Shown: positions 36,497 to 44,967 of the stretch, piece by piece | How positions within the stretch are numbered: position 1 is the stretch's first letter | How the letters are laid out: every line of letters begins with the position of its first letter | DNA from: an uncultured Selenomonadales bacterium | GTDB lineage: Bacteria; Bacillota; Negativicutes; DSM-1736; Dendrosporobacteraceae | Direction: 5' to 3' | Length of the DNA: 64,000 bases | Assembly (NCBI GenBank): GCA_946407015.1 | Contig: CAMJML010000013.1 | Span: forward strand, 32,761-96,760 | Notes under the pieces: generated by a model | Told to the model about the DNA's origin: nothing | The model's input: only the letters and a program-made list of their open reading frames with translations | The model's database searches: none | Program-made: the position numbers and the translations under genes

Positions 36497-36547
36497 TTCC
36501 ATCATAGCATAAATGATAATGAATTTCAATATCATTTATGCTATGAT
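36497..36547. promoter_or_regulatory. Fur/Zur-like operator within a long palindrome
   Basis: A long dyad with arms CATAGCATAAATGATA and TATCATTTATGCTATG surrounds a centre matching the Fur-family box GATAATGAATTTCAATATC at 15 of 19 positions. It is also similar in outline to Bacillus Zur boxes (AAAT-N-ATTT ends). It lies just upstream of the S4 paralogue. Confidence 0.65.
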
Positions 36548-36596
36548 CATAGACGCTTTTCCCGTTGGATTATTTAAAACGACGATAAGCGTATAA

Positions 36597-36652
36597 AAAA
36601 GAAAGCATCATGATCTCCAATACGCTGGGAGTCATGATGCTTTTTAGTTTCA
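36597..36652 (-). terminator. Terminator of the proline-rich protein gene
   Basis: AAAGCATCATGA pairs with TCATGATGCTTT with an inner CTCC/GGAG stem. On the minus strand it is followed by a T-rich run. Confidence 0.8.
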
Positions 36653-36711
36653 TTTTTGCACCGCCTTCATCCTATGAGATCAATCAAGTATGATGAAGTA
36701 AGCTGTTTTGG

Positions 36712-37230
36712 TCAGATCCTAACTTCAAACTTACTGGGACGTTTGGCTGGCGAAGACTTGGGTTTTGGCGAACCGGTTTCCTCTGATGGAGGGGACAGTG
36801 TTCGATTGGAGCGCTTGGCTTTAGTCAAACGCAATGCTAAGAGGACAACCGCCGTCAGGACAACAAGGATAAACAGCAAACTATATACTGAGCCGGAAAG
36901 CTTGGCAACGGGAGCAGGATCGGCAGCAGGCAGTCCCGTCGTGGCAGCAGTTGTCTCTTGTGATTCAGTAGTGGAAACCAGGGGGAATTGGGCTGCCGCA
37001 GTTGTCTGATCGGCTGGCTCAGAGGTTTTTGCTGCTTCTGGCCTGATAGGAGGGGGCTGATTTGTTTCAGCCTTGGATTTTACAGCAGCGGCATCTTTCT
37101 GAGTATCGAGTGTATTCACTTGAGTTCCGGGGAACGAGGGCGCTGGGCCAGAGGTTTCTTTTCCAAGTTGAGGCTTGACAGGAGCCGCCGGAGGTGTCGG
37201 CTTGTAGGGAGGGGTTGGCGCTGTTGCCAT
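36712..37230 (-). CDS. Proline-rich single-pass membrane protein, unknown
   Basis: I do not recognise this 172-residue protein. Residues 1-110 are rich in Pro, Ala, Thr and Lys and look disordered. One membrane helix follows (about 113-133, SVYSLLFILVVLTAVVLLAL), then a basic, Ser/Pro-rich tail. There is no signal peptide, so the long N-terminus could lie on either side of the membrane. Its start follows AAGGAGT on the minus strand. It is a single gene with its own terminator. Composition resembles linker proteins such as FliO or SPOR partners, but no domain supports that. Confidence 0.6.
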   Translation of the reverse strand: MATAPTPPYKPTPPAAPVKPQLGKETSGPAPSFPGTQVNTLDTQKDAAAVKSKAETNQPPPIRPEAAKTSEPADQTTAAAQFPLVSTTESQETTAATTGLPAADPAPVAKLSGSVYSLLFILVVLTAVVLLALRLTKAKRSNRTLSPPSEETGSPKPKSSPAKRPSKFEVRI

Positions 37231-37369
37231 TGTCGTACTCCTTCATAAATTGATCTACTTTATTTCGGCATTCAAGGGGTATCTTCCTTTATTTTAGGCT
37301 TGCGGCGTATAGGACTGGTCTAAATCAAAAAGAAGGGAGAAAATGTAACTGCTAATTTTCTAAATTGTA

Positions 37370-37399
37370 TTGACAATTTTCTTAAGTAAGCGTTATAAT
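37370..37399 (+). promoter_or_regulatory. Promoter of the mannitol-type PTS operon
   Basis: TTGACA (37370-37375) and TATAAT (37394-37399) are spaced 18 bases. Directly after it, two direct repeats ACAAATGA in an A-rich stretch (about 37402-37440) are a plausible site for the operon's DeoR-type regulator. Apart from these sites I see nothing else in the 308-base gap 37231-37538. Confidence 0.75.
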
Positions 37400-37538
37400 G
37401 AGCACAAATGATAACAAATGAGCAAAAAACATCAAAAATATTATGGTAAATGCGCAAGCTCGATGGTTTTTGCTGAGGAGAAGGTGGTTGCCCACAGGAT
37501 CAGACTTACGGCGGTCAAGTTAAAGAGGAGGGGAGAAT

Positions 37539-38948
37539 ATGAGAGAAAGGCTGCAAAAATTTGGTGGTTTTTTGGCTGGAATGGTGATTCCTAATATTGC
37601 TGCGTTTATCTGTTGGGGCTTTATTACCGCATTTTTTATCCCTACCGGTTGGATTCCCAGTGAATATCTGGCTAAATTAGTTGGACCTATGATTCAATAT
37701 CTGTTGCCCATTTTGATTGGTTTTTCCGGTGGACGGCTGGTCTACGGACTTCGTGGCGGTGTGCTTGGGGCTACTGCAACCATGGGGGTTATCGTTGGGA
37801 GTACGATTCCTATGTTTATGGGGGCCATGGTTATGGGACCCGTTGGCGGCTGGGTGATCAAGAAATGGGATGAGATGATTGAAGGAAAGGTTCCTACCGG
37901 CTTTGAAATGCTGGTCAATAACTTTTCAGCCGGTATTCTGGGGATGTTTTTAGTCCTCATTGCCTATAACATCATTGGCCCGGTTGTTGCCGGGGTTGCC
38001 AATTTCCTGGGTGCTGCGGCAAAGGTTATTGCCGAAGCCAAGTTGCTGCCCTTGCTGGCAATCTTAATTGAACCCGGTAAAGTGTTATTCTTGAATAATG
38101 CTATCAACCATGGTGTTTTTTCACCCATCGGTGTAGCGGAAGTAAAAGAATTTGGCAAGTCGATCTTTTTCTTACTGGAAACCAATCCTGGTCCGGGACT
38201 GGGGCTGTTACTGGCTTACTGGGTGTTTGGCAAAGGACTGGGCAAACAGTCGGCCCCTGGTGCCATCCTGATTCACTTCTTTGGCGGTATCCATGAAATT
38301 TATTTCCCTTATGTACTCATGAATCCTTTATGCATTATCGGTGTCATTGCCGGCGGTATGGCTGCAGATTTAACCTTCTTGCTCCTGAATGCCGGATTGG
38401 TGGCTACTCCTTCACCAGGCAGTATCTTTGCTGAAATTGCGATGGCACCTAAAGGCGGTTTACTGCCTGTGCTATCAGGCGTTGCCGTCGGAGCGATTGT
38501 TTCCTTTGTGGTTTCCAGTCCGTTTGTCCGTGCCTACAGCAGCAATGTGGACGAACAAAGTGGCGAGGATTTCACCAAAGCTCAGCAAATGGTTCAAACC
38601 TTGAAACCAGCGAAAGTTACCGAGCATGAGCTTGCTAACAATCAAACCATGGCTACCCAGGAAGCCATACAAGTGAAAAAAATCGTCTTTGCTTGTGAAG
38701 CCGGTATGGGATCATCGGTTATGGCTGTGTCGGTACTGAAGAAAAAACTCAGTCAGGCAGGAAAAACCGGTATTGAGGTTGTTCATAGCCCGGTCAATCA
38801 GATTCCTAAAGATGCGGATATTGTCTTAACTGCAGTCGGTTTGGTTGAAAGTGCTAAGAAAGCAGTGCCTCCAGGTACTAAAGTATTTGGAGTCCAGGAT
38901 TTCATTAACACACCGGTTTATGACGAAGTGATCAAGCTTTGCCCTTAG
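37539..38948 (+). CDS. mtlA: PTS mannitol-type EIICB component
   Basis: This 469-residue protein imports and phosphorylates a hexitol. The EIIC domain (about 1-340) has six to eight helices and MtlA landmarks NFSAGILGM, LFLNNAINHGVFSPIG and HFFGGIHEIYFPYVLMNP, including the GIHEIYFP block of the sugar site. After a linker, the EIIB domain (about 380-469) carries the phosphocysteine in KIVFACEAGMGSS. The EIIA domain of the long E. coli MtlA is absent and is encoded separately at 39169, as in other Gram-positive-type operons. Mannitol is the most likely substrate. Confidence 0.93.
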   Translation: MRERLQKFGGFLAGMVIPNIAAFICWGFITAFFIPTGWIPSEYLAKLVGPMIQYLLPILIGFSGGRLVYGLRGGVLGATATMGVIVGSTIPMFMGAMVMGPVGGWVIKKWDEMIEGKVPTGFEMLVNNFSAGILGMFLVLIAYNIIGPVVAGVANFLGAAAKVIAEAKLLPLLAILIEPGKVLFLNNAINHGVFSPIGVAEVKEFGKSIFFLLETNPGPGLGLLLAYWVFGKGLGKQSAPGAILIHFFGGIHEIYFPYVLMNPLCIIGVIAGGMAADLTFLLLNAGLVATPSPGSIFAEIAMAPKGGLLPVLSGVAVGAIVSFVVSSPFVRAYSSNVDEQSGEDFTKAQQMVQTLKPAKVTEHELANNQTMATQEAIQVKKIVFACEAGMGSSVMAVSVLKKKLSQAGKTGIEVVHSPVNQIPKDADIVLTAVGLVESAKKAVPPGTKVFGVQDFINTPVYDEVIKLCP

Positions 38949-39007
38949 TAGATGAACACGGGACTCATTGTTGCATGAATCAGTGTTAACGGCGTGCAAC
39001 AGCAATG

Positions 39008-39073
39008 GCGCCGCCGAGCATAAGTCGATTATTTTTGTACGGTTTGTATAAAAATAACGCAGTTTAGCGGCGC
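39008..39073 (+). other. Structured intergenic region between mtlA and mtlF
   Basis: Nested complementary segments GCGCCGC/GCGGCGC (39008-39014, 39067-39073) and TTATTTTT/AAAAATAA (39029-39036, 39050-39057) predict a long stem in the 220-base gap. No T run follows, so messenger processing or differential stability is more likely than termination. Confidence 0.5.
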
Positions 39074-39168
39074 ATGCTTATTTTGACAACTACGCAAAGG
39101 CGGCAGGGGAATCGCGTTGTACTGCCTAATGGACTGTTTATAGATGTTAAGCACAAGGAGGGGATTAA

Positions 39169-39606
39169 ATGCAATTAGAACGAGAGTTAGTCTTTGTCAA
39201 ATCAGATTTTAACAATAAGGCCGAAGTGGTGGAATTTCTGGGCAGCAAACTGGTAGCAGCCGGAGCCGTTGAGCCGGAATATGTTTTGGCCATGCATAAG
39301 CGTGAACAGGATATCGGAACTTATATTACCGAAGGAGTAGCCATTCCTCATGGTACCGAGGAAAGCCGCAGCCTGGTGAAGCGGGCTGCGCTGGTGGTCT
39401 TGAAAATCCCCCGGGGGATTGACTGGATTAACGGCAATCAGGTCTTTTTAGCTTTTGGCATTGCCGGCAATGATGAAGAACATGTTGAATTATTAGGCGG
39501 GCTGGCTACTTTGTTAATGGATGATGAACAAAAAGCCGGCTTAATGGCAGCTGACAGTGAAGATGAAATTTTTGCTTACTTGAATCAACATATTCTGACT
39601 GCATAA
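39169..39606 (+). CDS. mtlF: PTS mannitol-type EIIA component
   Basis: This 145-residue phosphocarrier has the active His in GVAIPHGTEESR and the LVVLKIPRGIDW block of mannitol EIIA proteins. It takes phosphate from HPr and gives it to the EIIB domain of MtlA. The start follows AAGGAGGGG. The gap from mtlA is 220 bases and contains a structured element; the next gene starts 33 bases later. Confidence 0.93.
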   Translation: MQLERELVFVKSDFNNKAEVVEFLGSKLVAAGAVEPEYVLAMHKREQDIGTYITEGVAIPHGTEESRSLVKRAALVVLKIPRGIDWINGNQVFLAFGIAGNDEEHVELLGGLATLLMDDEQKAGLMAADSEDEIFAYLNQHILTA

Positions 39607-39639
39607 TCCCTTTGCAAAAACGTGTGACTGGAGGAAATT

Positions 39640-40404
39640 ATGTTTGCCGAAGAAAGAAAAAGTGAAATTTTACAACTGATTAATATTGGCAATCCGGTAA
39701 CAGTGACAAGCTTAAGCCAGCGGTTTGGGGTTTCGGAGTCAACGGTTCGCCGGGATTTGCAGGAATTAGAAGATAATGGCCTCATCCAACGGACACACGG
39801 TGGCGCGATATCTGTACAAACGGGTTTCGAACCCAGCTTTCAGGAAAAGGAAGTACGGTCTCTGGCAGAAAAACAGCAAATTGCCATGATGGCGGCAAGC
39901 GTGGTTCAGGATGGTGAAACTGTTCTGTTAGATTCAGGCACAACCACAATTGAGATTGCCCGGCTGTTGCGCATGAAGAATATTACAGTTGCAACCAACA
40001 GTATGGACGTTGCGCAGGTCTTTGGCGATGACAGCCAGGTTGAAACCTTATTATTAGGCGGAACGTTGCGTAAAAATACCCGTTCCTTGGTTGGCTATCT
40101 GACCAATGATGCGTTAAGGCGCATGTACTTTGATAAAGTCTTTTTGGCGGCAAATGGAATTGACGTGTTATTGGGAATTACGACGCCAAATCTGAGTGAG
40201 GCCGAAACCAAACGTTATATGCTGCAGGCCGGCAAGGAAAAAATTCTAGTCAGTGATCATTCTAAAATCGGGCAGCGCAGCTTGTGCCGCATTTGCGGTT
40301 TGGAGGAAGTTGATCTATTGATTACCGATCAGGGCATTAGTCCTGAGGATCATCAGCAATTGAGCGCGTTGGTCCGAGTGATGACAAATCAAACGACAAT
40401 TTAG
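39640..40404 (+). CDS. DeoR family sugar-operon repressor
   Basis: This 254-residue regulator has an N-terminal HTH (VTVTSLSQRFGVSESTVRRDLQEL, about residues 19-42) and a C-terminal DeoR sensor domain with DGETVLLDSGTTTIEIARLL and KVFLAANGIDV. Such proteins usually respond to a phosphorylated sugar, often fructose 1-phosphate when adjacent to fruK, as here. It most likely represses this operon from the promoter at 37370. The start follows CTGGAGG. Confidence 0.92.
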   Translation: MFAEERKSEILQLINIGNPVTVTSLSQRFGVSESTVRRDLQELEDNGLIQRTHGGAISVQTGFEPSFQEKEVRSLAEKQQIAMMAASVVQDGETVLLDSGTTTIEIARLLRMKNITVATNSMDVAQVFGDDSQVETLLLGGTLRKNTRSLVGYLTNDALRRMYFDKVFLAANGIDVLLGITTPNLSEAETKRYMLQAGKEKILVSDHSKIGQRSLCRICGLEEVDLLITDQGISPEDHQQLSALVRVMTNQTTI

Positions 40405-40419
40405 CGGGAGGTGACACCT

Positions 40420-41370
40420 ATGAATCATCAGGAAAGGCAGCCCATTGTAACAGTTACATTAAACCCCGCTTTAGACCAGACTGTTCATGTTTCCCAGTTT
40501 CAAACCGGTCAGGTTAACCGTGTATTTGATCAGCGGGTTGATCCGGGCGGTAAAGGAATTAATGTGGCTAAAGTGGTTCGGGCACTGGGACATTCAGTTT
40601 GTGTTACCGGATTTTTGGGGCAGGATAATTGTCATGGTTTTTATGAATATTTTCGCAAGCAGGGCATTAGTAACCATTTTGTTGAACTTAGCGGTGCAGC
40701 AAGAGTGAATATTAAAATTGTGGATGAGCCAAGCAATCAGGTCACAGAAATTAATTTCCCTGGATTAACCTGTACGCCGCCGGATTTGGATAAATTGCAG
40801 CAGGTCATTAAAGGTCTTGCGCATGAAGGTCAATGGTTTGTCCTTTCAGGCAGTTTACCGCAAGGGGTATCGGAGGATATTTACCAACAGCTGATTGTAT
40901 TGCTTAAAAAACAGGGGGCCAAAGTATTCTTAGACAGCAGTGGCGCTGCTTTACGTGAAGGGATTAAAGCCATTCCCCATGCTATGAAACCGAATTTGGA
41001 TGAACTTAGCCAATTGGTTGGCCGACCGCTAGAGCAAGAAACTGAGATCAGGGCGGCGGTTGAAGAATTGCTGGCTAGTGGTATTCAGCAAGTGATCGTC
41101 AGTTTAGGAGCTCGTGGTGCAATCGTTGCGCAAAATCAAGAATTTTTTATCGCCAGACCACCGGCTGTTGTGGCTAAAAGCACGGTGGGAGCCGGTGATG
41201 CGATGGTAGCCGGCTTTGTAGCCGGGCAGACGGAAAGGTTTTCTCTAAAGGATTGTATTCGCCTAGGTACGGCGGCAGCCACAGCATCAGTCATTCAACC
41301 AGGCACTCAGGCCGGATCATTGCAGCAGGTTGCGGAAATTCTGCCTATGGTGCAGATCAACCCATGGTAA
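40420..41370 (+). CDS. fruK: 1-phosphofructokinase (PfkB family)
   Basis: This 316-residue sugar-phosphate kinase begins VTVTLNPALDQTVHV. It has VDPGGKGINVAKVVRALG, the substrate block ARVNIKIVDEPSNQVTEINFPG and the ATP/anion-hole motif STVGAGDAMVAGF with the catalytic Asp. This pattern is that of FruK, which makes fructose 1,6-bisphosphate from fructose 1-phosphate; tagatose-6-phosphate kinase is the nearest alternative. ATG 40420 follows GGGAGGTG. Its presence in a mannitol operon is explained if the last gene of the operon produces fructose 1-phosphate. Confidence 0.88.
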   Translation: MNHQERQPIVTVTLNPALDQTVHVSQFQTGQVNRVFDQRVDPGGKGINVAKVVRALGHSVCVTGFLGQDNCHGFYEYFRKQGISNHFVELSGAARVNIKIVDEPSNQVTEINFPGLTCTPPDLDKLQQVIKGLAHEGQWFVLSGSLPQGVSEDIYQQLIVLLKKQGAKVFLDSSGAALREGIKAIPHAMKPNLDELSQLVGRPLEQETEIRAAVEELLASGIQQVIVSLGARGAIVAQNQEFFIARPPAVVAKSTVGAGDAMVAGFVAGQTERFSLKDCIRLGTAAATASVIQPGTQAGSLQQVAEILPMVQINPW

Positions 41371-41460
41371 ATGAGATAGCTGTCTTAATAAGCTGATTAC
41401 AATTCGCATTTTGCGTTGAGATAGAAACAGTATGGATCAATAAAGAGGTAGGTGAAAGCT

Positions 41461-41730
41461 ATGATTATCCAAGAGTTAACCATACAAAATAAAAGCGGAC
41501 TTCATGCCCGTCCTGCTACGTTGTGGGTACAAACGGCCGGACGTTTTCAAAGCAAGATACGGCTTCGAAAAGGGGAGCGGGAAATTGATGGCAAGAGTAT
41601 GCTGGGCATCCTTTCCCTGGGATTATCGGCCGGAAGTGTTGTGCAATTACTGGTTGAAGGACCTGATGAGGCGGCCGCAGCCGAAGAATTGACAAAACTG
41701 ATTACTGATCTGGCCGATAAAGGAGCGTAG
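41461..41730 (+). CDS. Phosphocarrier protein HPr (copy 2)
   Basis: This 89-residue HPr has the active His in NKSGLHARPATLW and the regulatory Ser in DGKSMLGILSLG. It differs at many positions from copy 1 (18977), so this is not a recent duplicate. ATG 41461 is preceded by AAAGAGGTAGGTG; a GTG three codons upstream is less likely. The Enzyme I gene begins at or just after its stop. Confidence 0.94.
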   Translation: MIIQELTIQNKSGLHARPATLWVQTAGRFQSKIRLRKGEREIDGKSMLGILSLGLSAGSVVQLLVEGPDEAAAAEELTKLITDLADKGA

Positions 41731-41735
41731 TGGCT

Positions 41736-43478
41736 ATGAACGAGAAAAAATGGCAGGGTATCGGTGCCTCCCCGGGTTCGGCAGCCGGCCCGGTTTGGCG
41801 GCTTCCATCCCTGGAGCAGGCCGGTGTGCAGCTGTCTGAACCAACCGGGCCTCTCGACAGCTCCGAACAACTTGGGCGCTTGCAGCAAGCCATTGTGAAT
41901 ACCGATCAGGCCTTGGCTCAGTATGAAGAGCAGGTTCGCAGCGAACAAGGGGAAGAATTAGCCCAGATTTTTGCCGCTCACCGGCTGTTGTTAAGTGATC
42001 CGGCTTTTACCGGCGAGATGGAACTGCGGATCAAAGAACGGCAGTTGCCTGCGGAGAAAGCGGCCAGGCAAGTGGCGGATGAAGCCATTGCCATGCTAAG
42101 CTCTCTAAATGATCCCTATTTTCGTGAACGAATTGTGGATATTCAGGATGTGGCTCATCAGCTCATTCAGCATCTTGGTGCAAAAAATCAAAATAATGAA
42201 CAGTTTCCTGCAAGCGGACAGTGGATTGTTGTCGCTGAAGAATTAACTCCGGCCCAAACCATTTCCTTACCCAAAGAACGGGTACTGGCATTTATTGTGC
42301 GTAAAGGCGGGAAAACCTCGCATGCGGCTATTCTGGCCCGTACCTATGGAATACCGGCTGTCGTAGGCTTAAACAGCGGTTGGAACGAATTGAGCGCGGC
42401 AGTTGGAATGAAATTGGATGGGACTGCCGGCTGGGTTCAGGCGTTGTCTGCGGAAGAATTAAACCATGTTCAGGACAAGACCAAGAGTCAGGACCATGAT
42501 CCGAAGCAGGACACCGAACTTGAAGCTTCCCGTTTCGACGTTATTTTGGCAGCCAATATTGGCAATCCGGCTGACCGGACACTCGTTAAACGATTTAAAG
42601 CAAGTGGTGTAGGGCTTTACCGGACCGAATTCTTGTTTATGGGTGAAACACTGCCTTCAGAGGAGGAGCAAGTTGCAGCCTATGAGGCTGTTATTCGTGA
42701 ATGTGCTCCCCATACGACCGTCATCCGGACCCTGGATATCGGCGGGGATAAAAAAGCCCCGGCGCTGCATTTACCGGTTGAAAGCAATCCCTTTTTGGGA
42801 GTACGGGCATTAAGACTGTGCTTTAGGGATCCTGAGCTCTTCGGTACCCAGCTGCGGGCTATTTGGCGGGCATCAGCAGCAGGGCCTGTTGCTGTCATGT
42901 TTCCAATGATATCGAATTTAGAAGAACTGAGGAAAGCCAAGGAGTATCTGGCTGCTGCCAAAGAGACGGTATTGCAGCAGGGATATACCGTCGGAGAGCT
43001 GCAGGTTGGTATGATGATTGAAGTGCCTGCCGCTGCCTGGCTGGCTGGCAAGCTGGCCTTCGAGGTAGACTTCTTTAGTATTGGGACGAATGATCTGATT
43101 CAATATACATTAGCCGTTGACCGGGAAAATCATGAAGTGGCTGAATTGTATCAACCCTATCACCCGGCGGTTTTAGGCATGATTGCGCAAGTAACCAAAG
43201 CAGCGCAAGCGGCCGGGATATGGACCGGTATTTGTGGTGAAGCCGGTGGTGATACCCTGCTCGCCCCCTTTTTCATGGCGCTCGGTATTGATGAACTCAG
43301 CATGTCACCCGGCTTGTTACCCCATATGAGACAAAAATTGGCCGGCTTAGATCAAGCCCAATTAGAACAATCAAAGCTTGTTGAACGTATTTTGGATTGT
43401 GCAACTGCAGCTGAAATCTTAGCGATTTTGCAAGTCTATGATGAAGGAGGCCACGAATATGCAAACAAGGGCAGTTAG
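41736..43478 (+). CDS. PTS Enzyme I (copy 2)
   Basis: This 580-residue Enzyme I has ASPGSAAGPVWRL at the N-terminus, the phosphohistidine loop KGGKTSHAAILAR, GVGLYRTEFLFMG, DIGGDKKAPAL and GTNDLIQYTLAVDR. The late motif reads GICGEAGGD where many family members have MCGEMA. Start choice lies between GTG 41730, overlapping the HPr stop, and ATG 41736, both behind AAAGGAG. The end overlaps the dehydrogenase start by 20 bases. It forms a second, operon-bound HPr/Enzyme I pair. Confidence 0.93.
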   Translation: MNEKKWQGIGASPGSAAGPVWRLPSLEQAGVQLSEPTGPLDSSEQLGRLQQAIVNTDQALAQYEEQVRSEQGEELAQIFAAHRLLLSDPAFTGEMELRIKERQLPAEKAARQVADEAIAMLSSLNDPYFRERIVDIQDVAHQLIQHLGAKNQNNEQFPASGQWIVVAEELTPAQTISLPKERVLAFIVRKGGKTSHAAILARTYGIPAVVGLNSGWNELSAAVGMKLDGTAGWVQALSAEELNHVQDKTKSQDHDPKQDTELEASRFDVILAANIGNPADRTLVKRFKASGVGLYRTEFLFMGETLPSEEEQVAAYEAVIRECAPHTTVIRTLDIGGDKKAPALHLPVESNPFLGVRALRLCFRDPELFGTQLRAIWRASAAGPVAVMFPMISNLEELRKAKEYLAAAKETVLQQGYTVGELQVGMMIEVPAAAWLAGKLAFEVDFFSIGTNDLIQYTLAVDRENHEVAELYQPYHPAVLGMIAQVTKAAQAAGIWTGICGEAGGDTLLAPFFMALGIDELSMSPGLLPHMRQKLAGLDQAQLEQSKLVERILDCATAAEILAILQVYDEGGHEYANKGS

Positions 43479-44718
43479 ATTATATGGAAAGAAAGATTTA
43501 CGCTTGGAAAGCTTTGAATTGCCGGCTATTCAAGAAGATGAAATTTTGGTCCAGGTCGTTACCGACAGTATCTGTATGTCAACGTATAAAGCAGCCATTT
43601 TGGGACCCGATCATAAACGCGTTCCTAACGATGTTGATCAGCAGCCAATTATTGTCGGTCATGAAATGGCAGGAAATATTGTTGAGGTGGGGGCAAAATG
43701 GCAGCACCAGTTCAAACCTGGAGAAAAGTTTGCCTTGCAGCCGGCTCTGAATTATAAAGGCAGTATGGATTCACCAGGTTATTCCTATCGCTATTGTGGC
43801 GGCGCGGCAACGTATGTCATTATGCCGCAGGAAGTGATGGAACTGGGCTGCCTGCTCAAATATGACGGTGATGCTTATTATGATGCTTCACTGGCTGAAC
43901 CGATGTCTTGTATCATTGGAGCGTTTCATGCCAGTTATCACACCAGCATGGGCTCTTATGAGCACCGCATGGGAATTGTTGAGGGGGGAAAACTGGCTTT
44001 ATTAGCGGCAGCCGGACCGATGGGACTGGGAGCGATCGATTATGTTCTTCATGCCGACAGAAGACCGGGTTTAATCGTCGTGACCGATGTGGATGAAGCC
44101 CGTCTGGCTAGAGCGGCAGCCATTTTCCCACCAGAGGAAGTTCGCCAAAAGGGAATCGAACTGGTTTTTGTCAACACCAGCAAGCTGGATGATGTCCCTG
44201 GATATTTGAAAGCTTTAACCGGCGGCAGCGGCTTTGATGATGTGCATGTCTATGCTCCGGTCCGTGCTGTGGTAGAACAAGCGGATCAGATTCTGGGACG
44301 GGATGGTTGTCTGAATTTTTTTGCCGGTCCTACCGACACGGCATTTTCAGGGCTCATTAATTATTACAATGTGCATTATAATGCTGCTCATGTTATGGGA
44401 ACGACCGGGGGAAACACGCAGGATATGATTGAGTCTTTACGACTGACAGAGCAAAAGCGGATTAACCCGGCCGTGATGGTCACTCATATTGGCGGCTTGA
44501 ACTGTGTCGCTGAAGCTACGTTGAAACTACCTGAGATACCAGGTGGGAAAAAGCTCATTTATAGTGGGATTGATATGGAACTGACTGCAATTGATGATTT
44601 TGCCGTTCAAGGCCAAACCAATCCTCATTTTGCCAAGCTGGCTGAGATTACGGCCCGCCACAAAGGATTGTGGAGTGCCGAAGCCGAGCATTATCTGCTT
44701 GAATACTGGGGAAAATAA
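43459..44718 (+). CDS. Zinc-dependent dehydrogenase, L-sorbose-1-phosphate reductase-like
   Basis: This 419-residue MDR-superfamily enzyme resembles SorE, which interconverts L-sorbose 1-phosphate and D-glucitol 6-phosphate. It shows TDSICMSTYKAAILG, the zinc-site IIVGHEMAGNIVEVG, AEPMSCIIGAFHASYH and the nucleotide loop LAAAGPMGLGAIDYVL. SorE-type chemistry acts on the carbon next to the phosphate-bearing carbon; applied to mannitol 1-phosphate this yields fructose 1-phosphate, the FruK substrate. No MtlD-type mannitol-1-phosphate dehydrogenase is present. The start at 43459 follows AAGGAGG within the Enzyme I gene. Confidence 0.82.
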   Translation: MQTRAVRLYGKKDLRLESFELPAIQEDEILVQVVTDSICMSTYKAAILGPDHKRVPNDVDQQPIIVGHEMAGNIVEVGAKWQHQFKPGEKFALQPALNYKGSMDSPGYSYRYCGGAATYVIMPQEVMELGCLLKYDGDAYYDASLAEPMSCIIGAFHASYHTSMGSYEHRMGIVEGGKLALLAAAGPMGLGAIDYVLHADRRPGLIVVTDVDEARLARAAAIFPPEEVRQKGIELVFVNTSKLDDVPGYLKALTGGSGFDDVHVYAPVRAVVEQADQILGRDGCLNFFAGPTDTAFSGLINYYNVHYNAAHVMGTTGGNTQDMIESLRLTEQKRINPAVMVTHIGGLNCVAEATLKLPEIPGGKKLIYSGIDMELTAIDDFAVQGQTNPHFAKLAEITARHKGLWSAEAEHYLLEYWGK

Positions 44719-44726
44719 ATGGATCA

Positions 44727-44771
44727 AACAAGAAAGCCCTGAGCCCTTTGTGGTTCAGGGCTTTCTTGTTT
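44727..44771 (+). terminator. Terminator of the mannitol-type operon
   Basis: AACAAGAAAGCCCTGA pairs with TCAGGGCTTTCTTGTT around a 12-base loop. Confidence 0.85.
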
Positions 44772-44884
44772 GCACGGAACAGGCAGCGTTTGGCAACAGA
44801 GGAAATTCTGCAGCGTTGATTTACCATAAAGTAATTATGGACAACTAAGTATAATTTTGATAAAGTTAAAACATAAACACAAAT

Positions 44885-44901
44885 GTTCTCTGTGAGAGAA
44901 C
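44885..44901 (+). other. Small hairpin in the prkA leader
   Basis: GTTCTCTGTGAGAGAAC forms a perfect seven-base stem. It sits inside a wider dyad AAACACAAATG...AAATGTGTTT, upstream of prkA. Operator or messenger structure cannot be told apart. Confidence 0.4.
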
Positions 44902-44967
44902 TGATATTAACAAATGTGTTTAAATACGCTGCAAAATGCAGTTTGCATCACAAAGGAGGGGCAGTTT

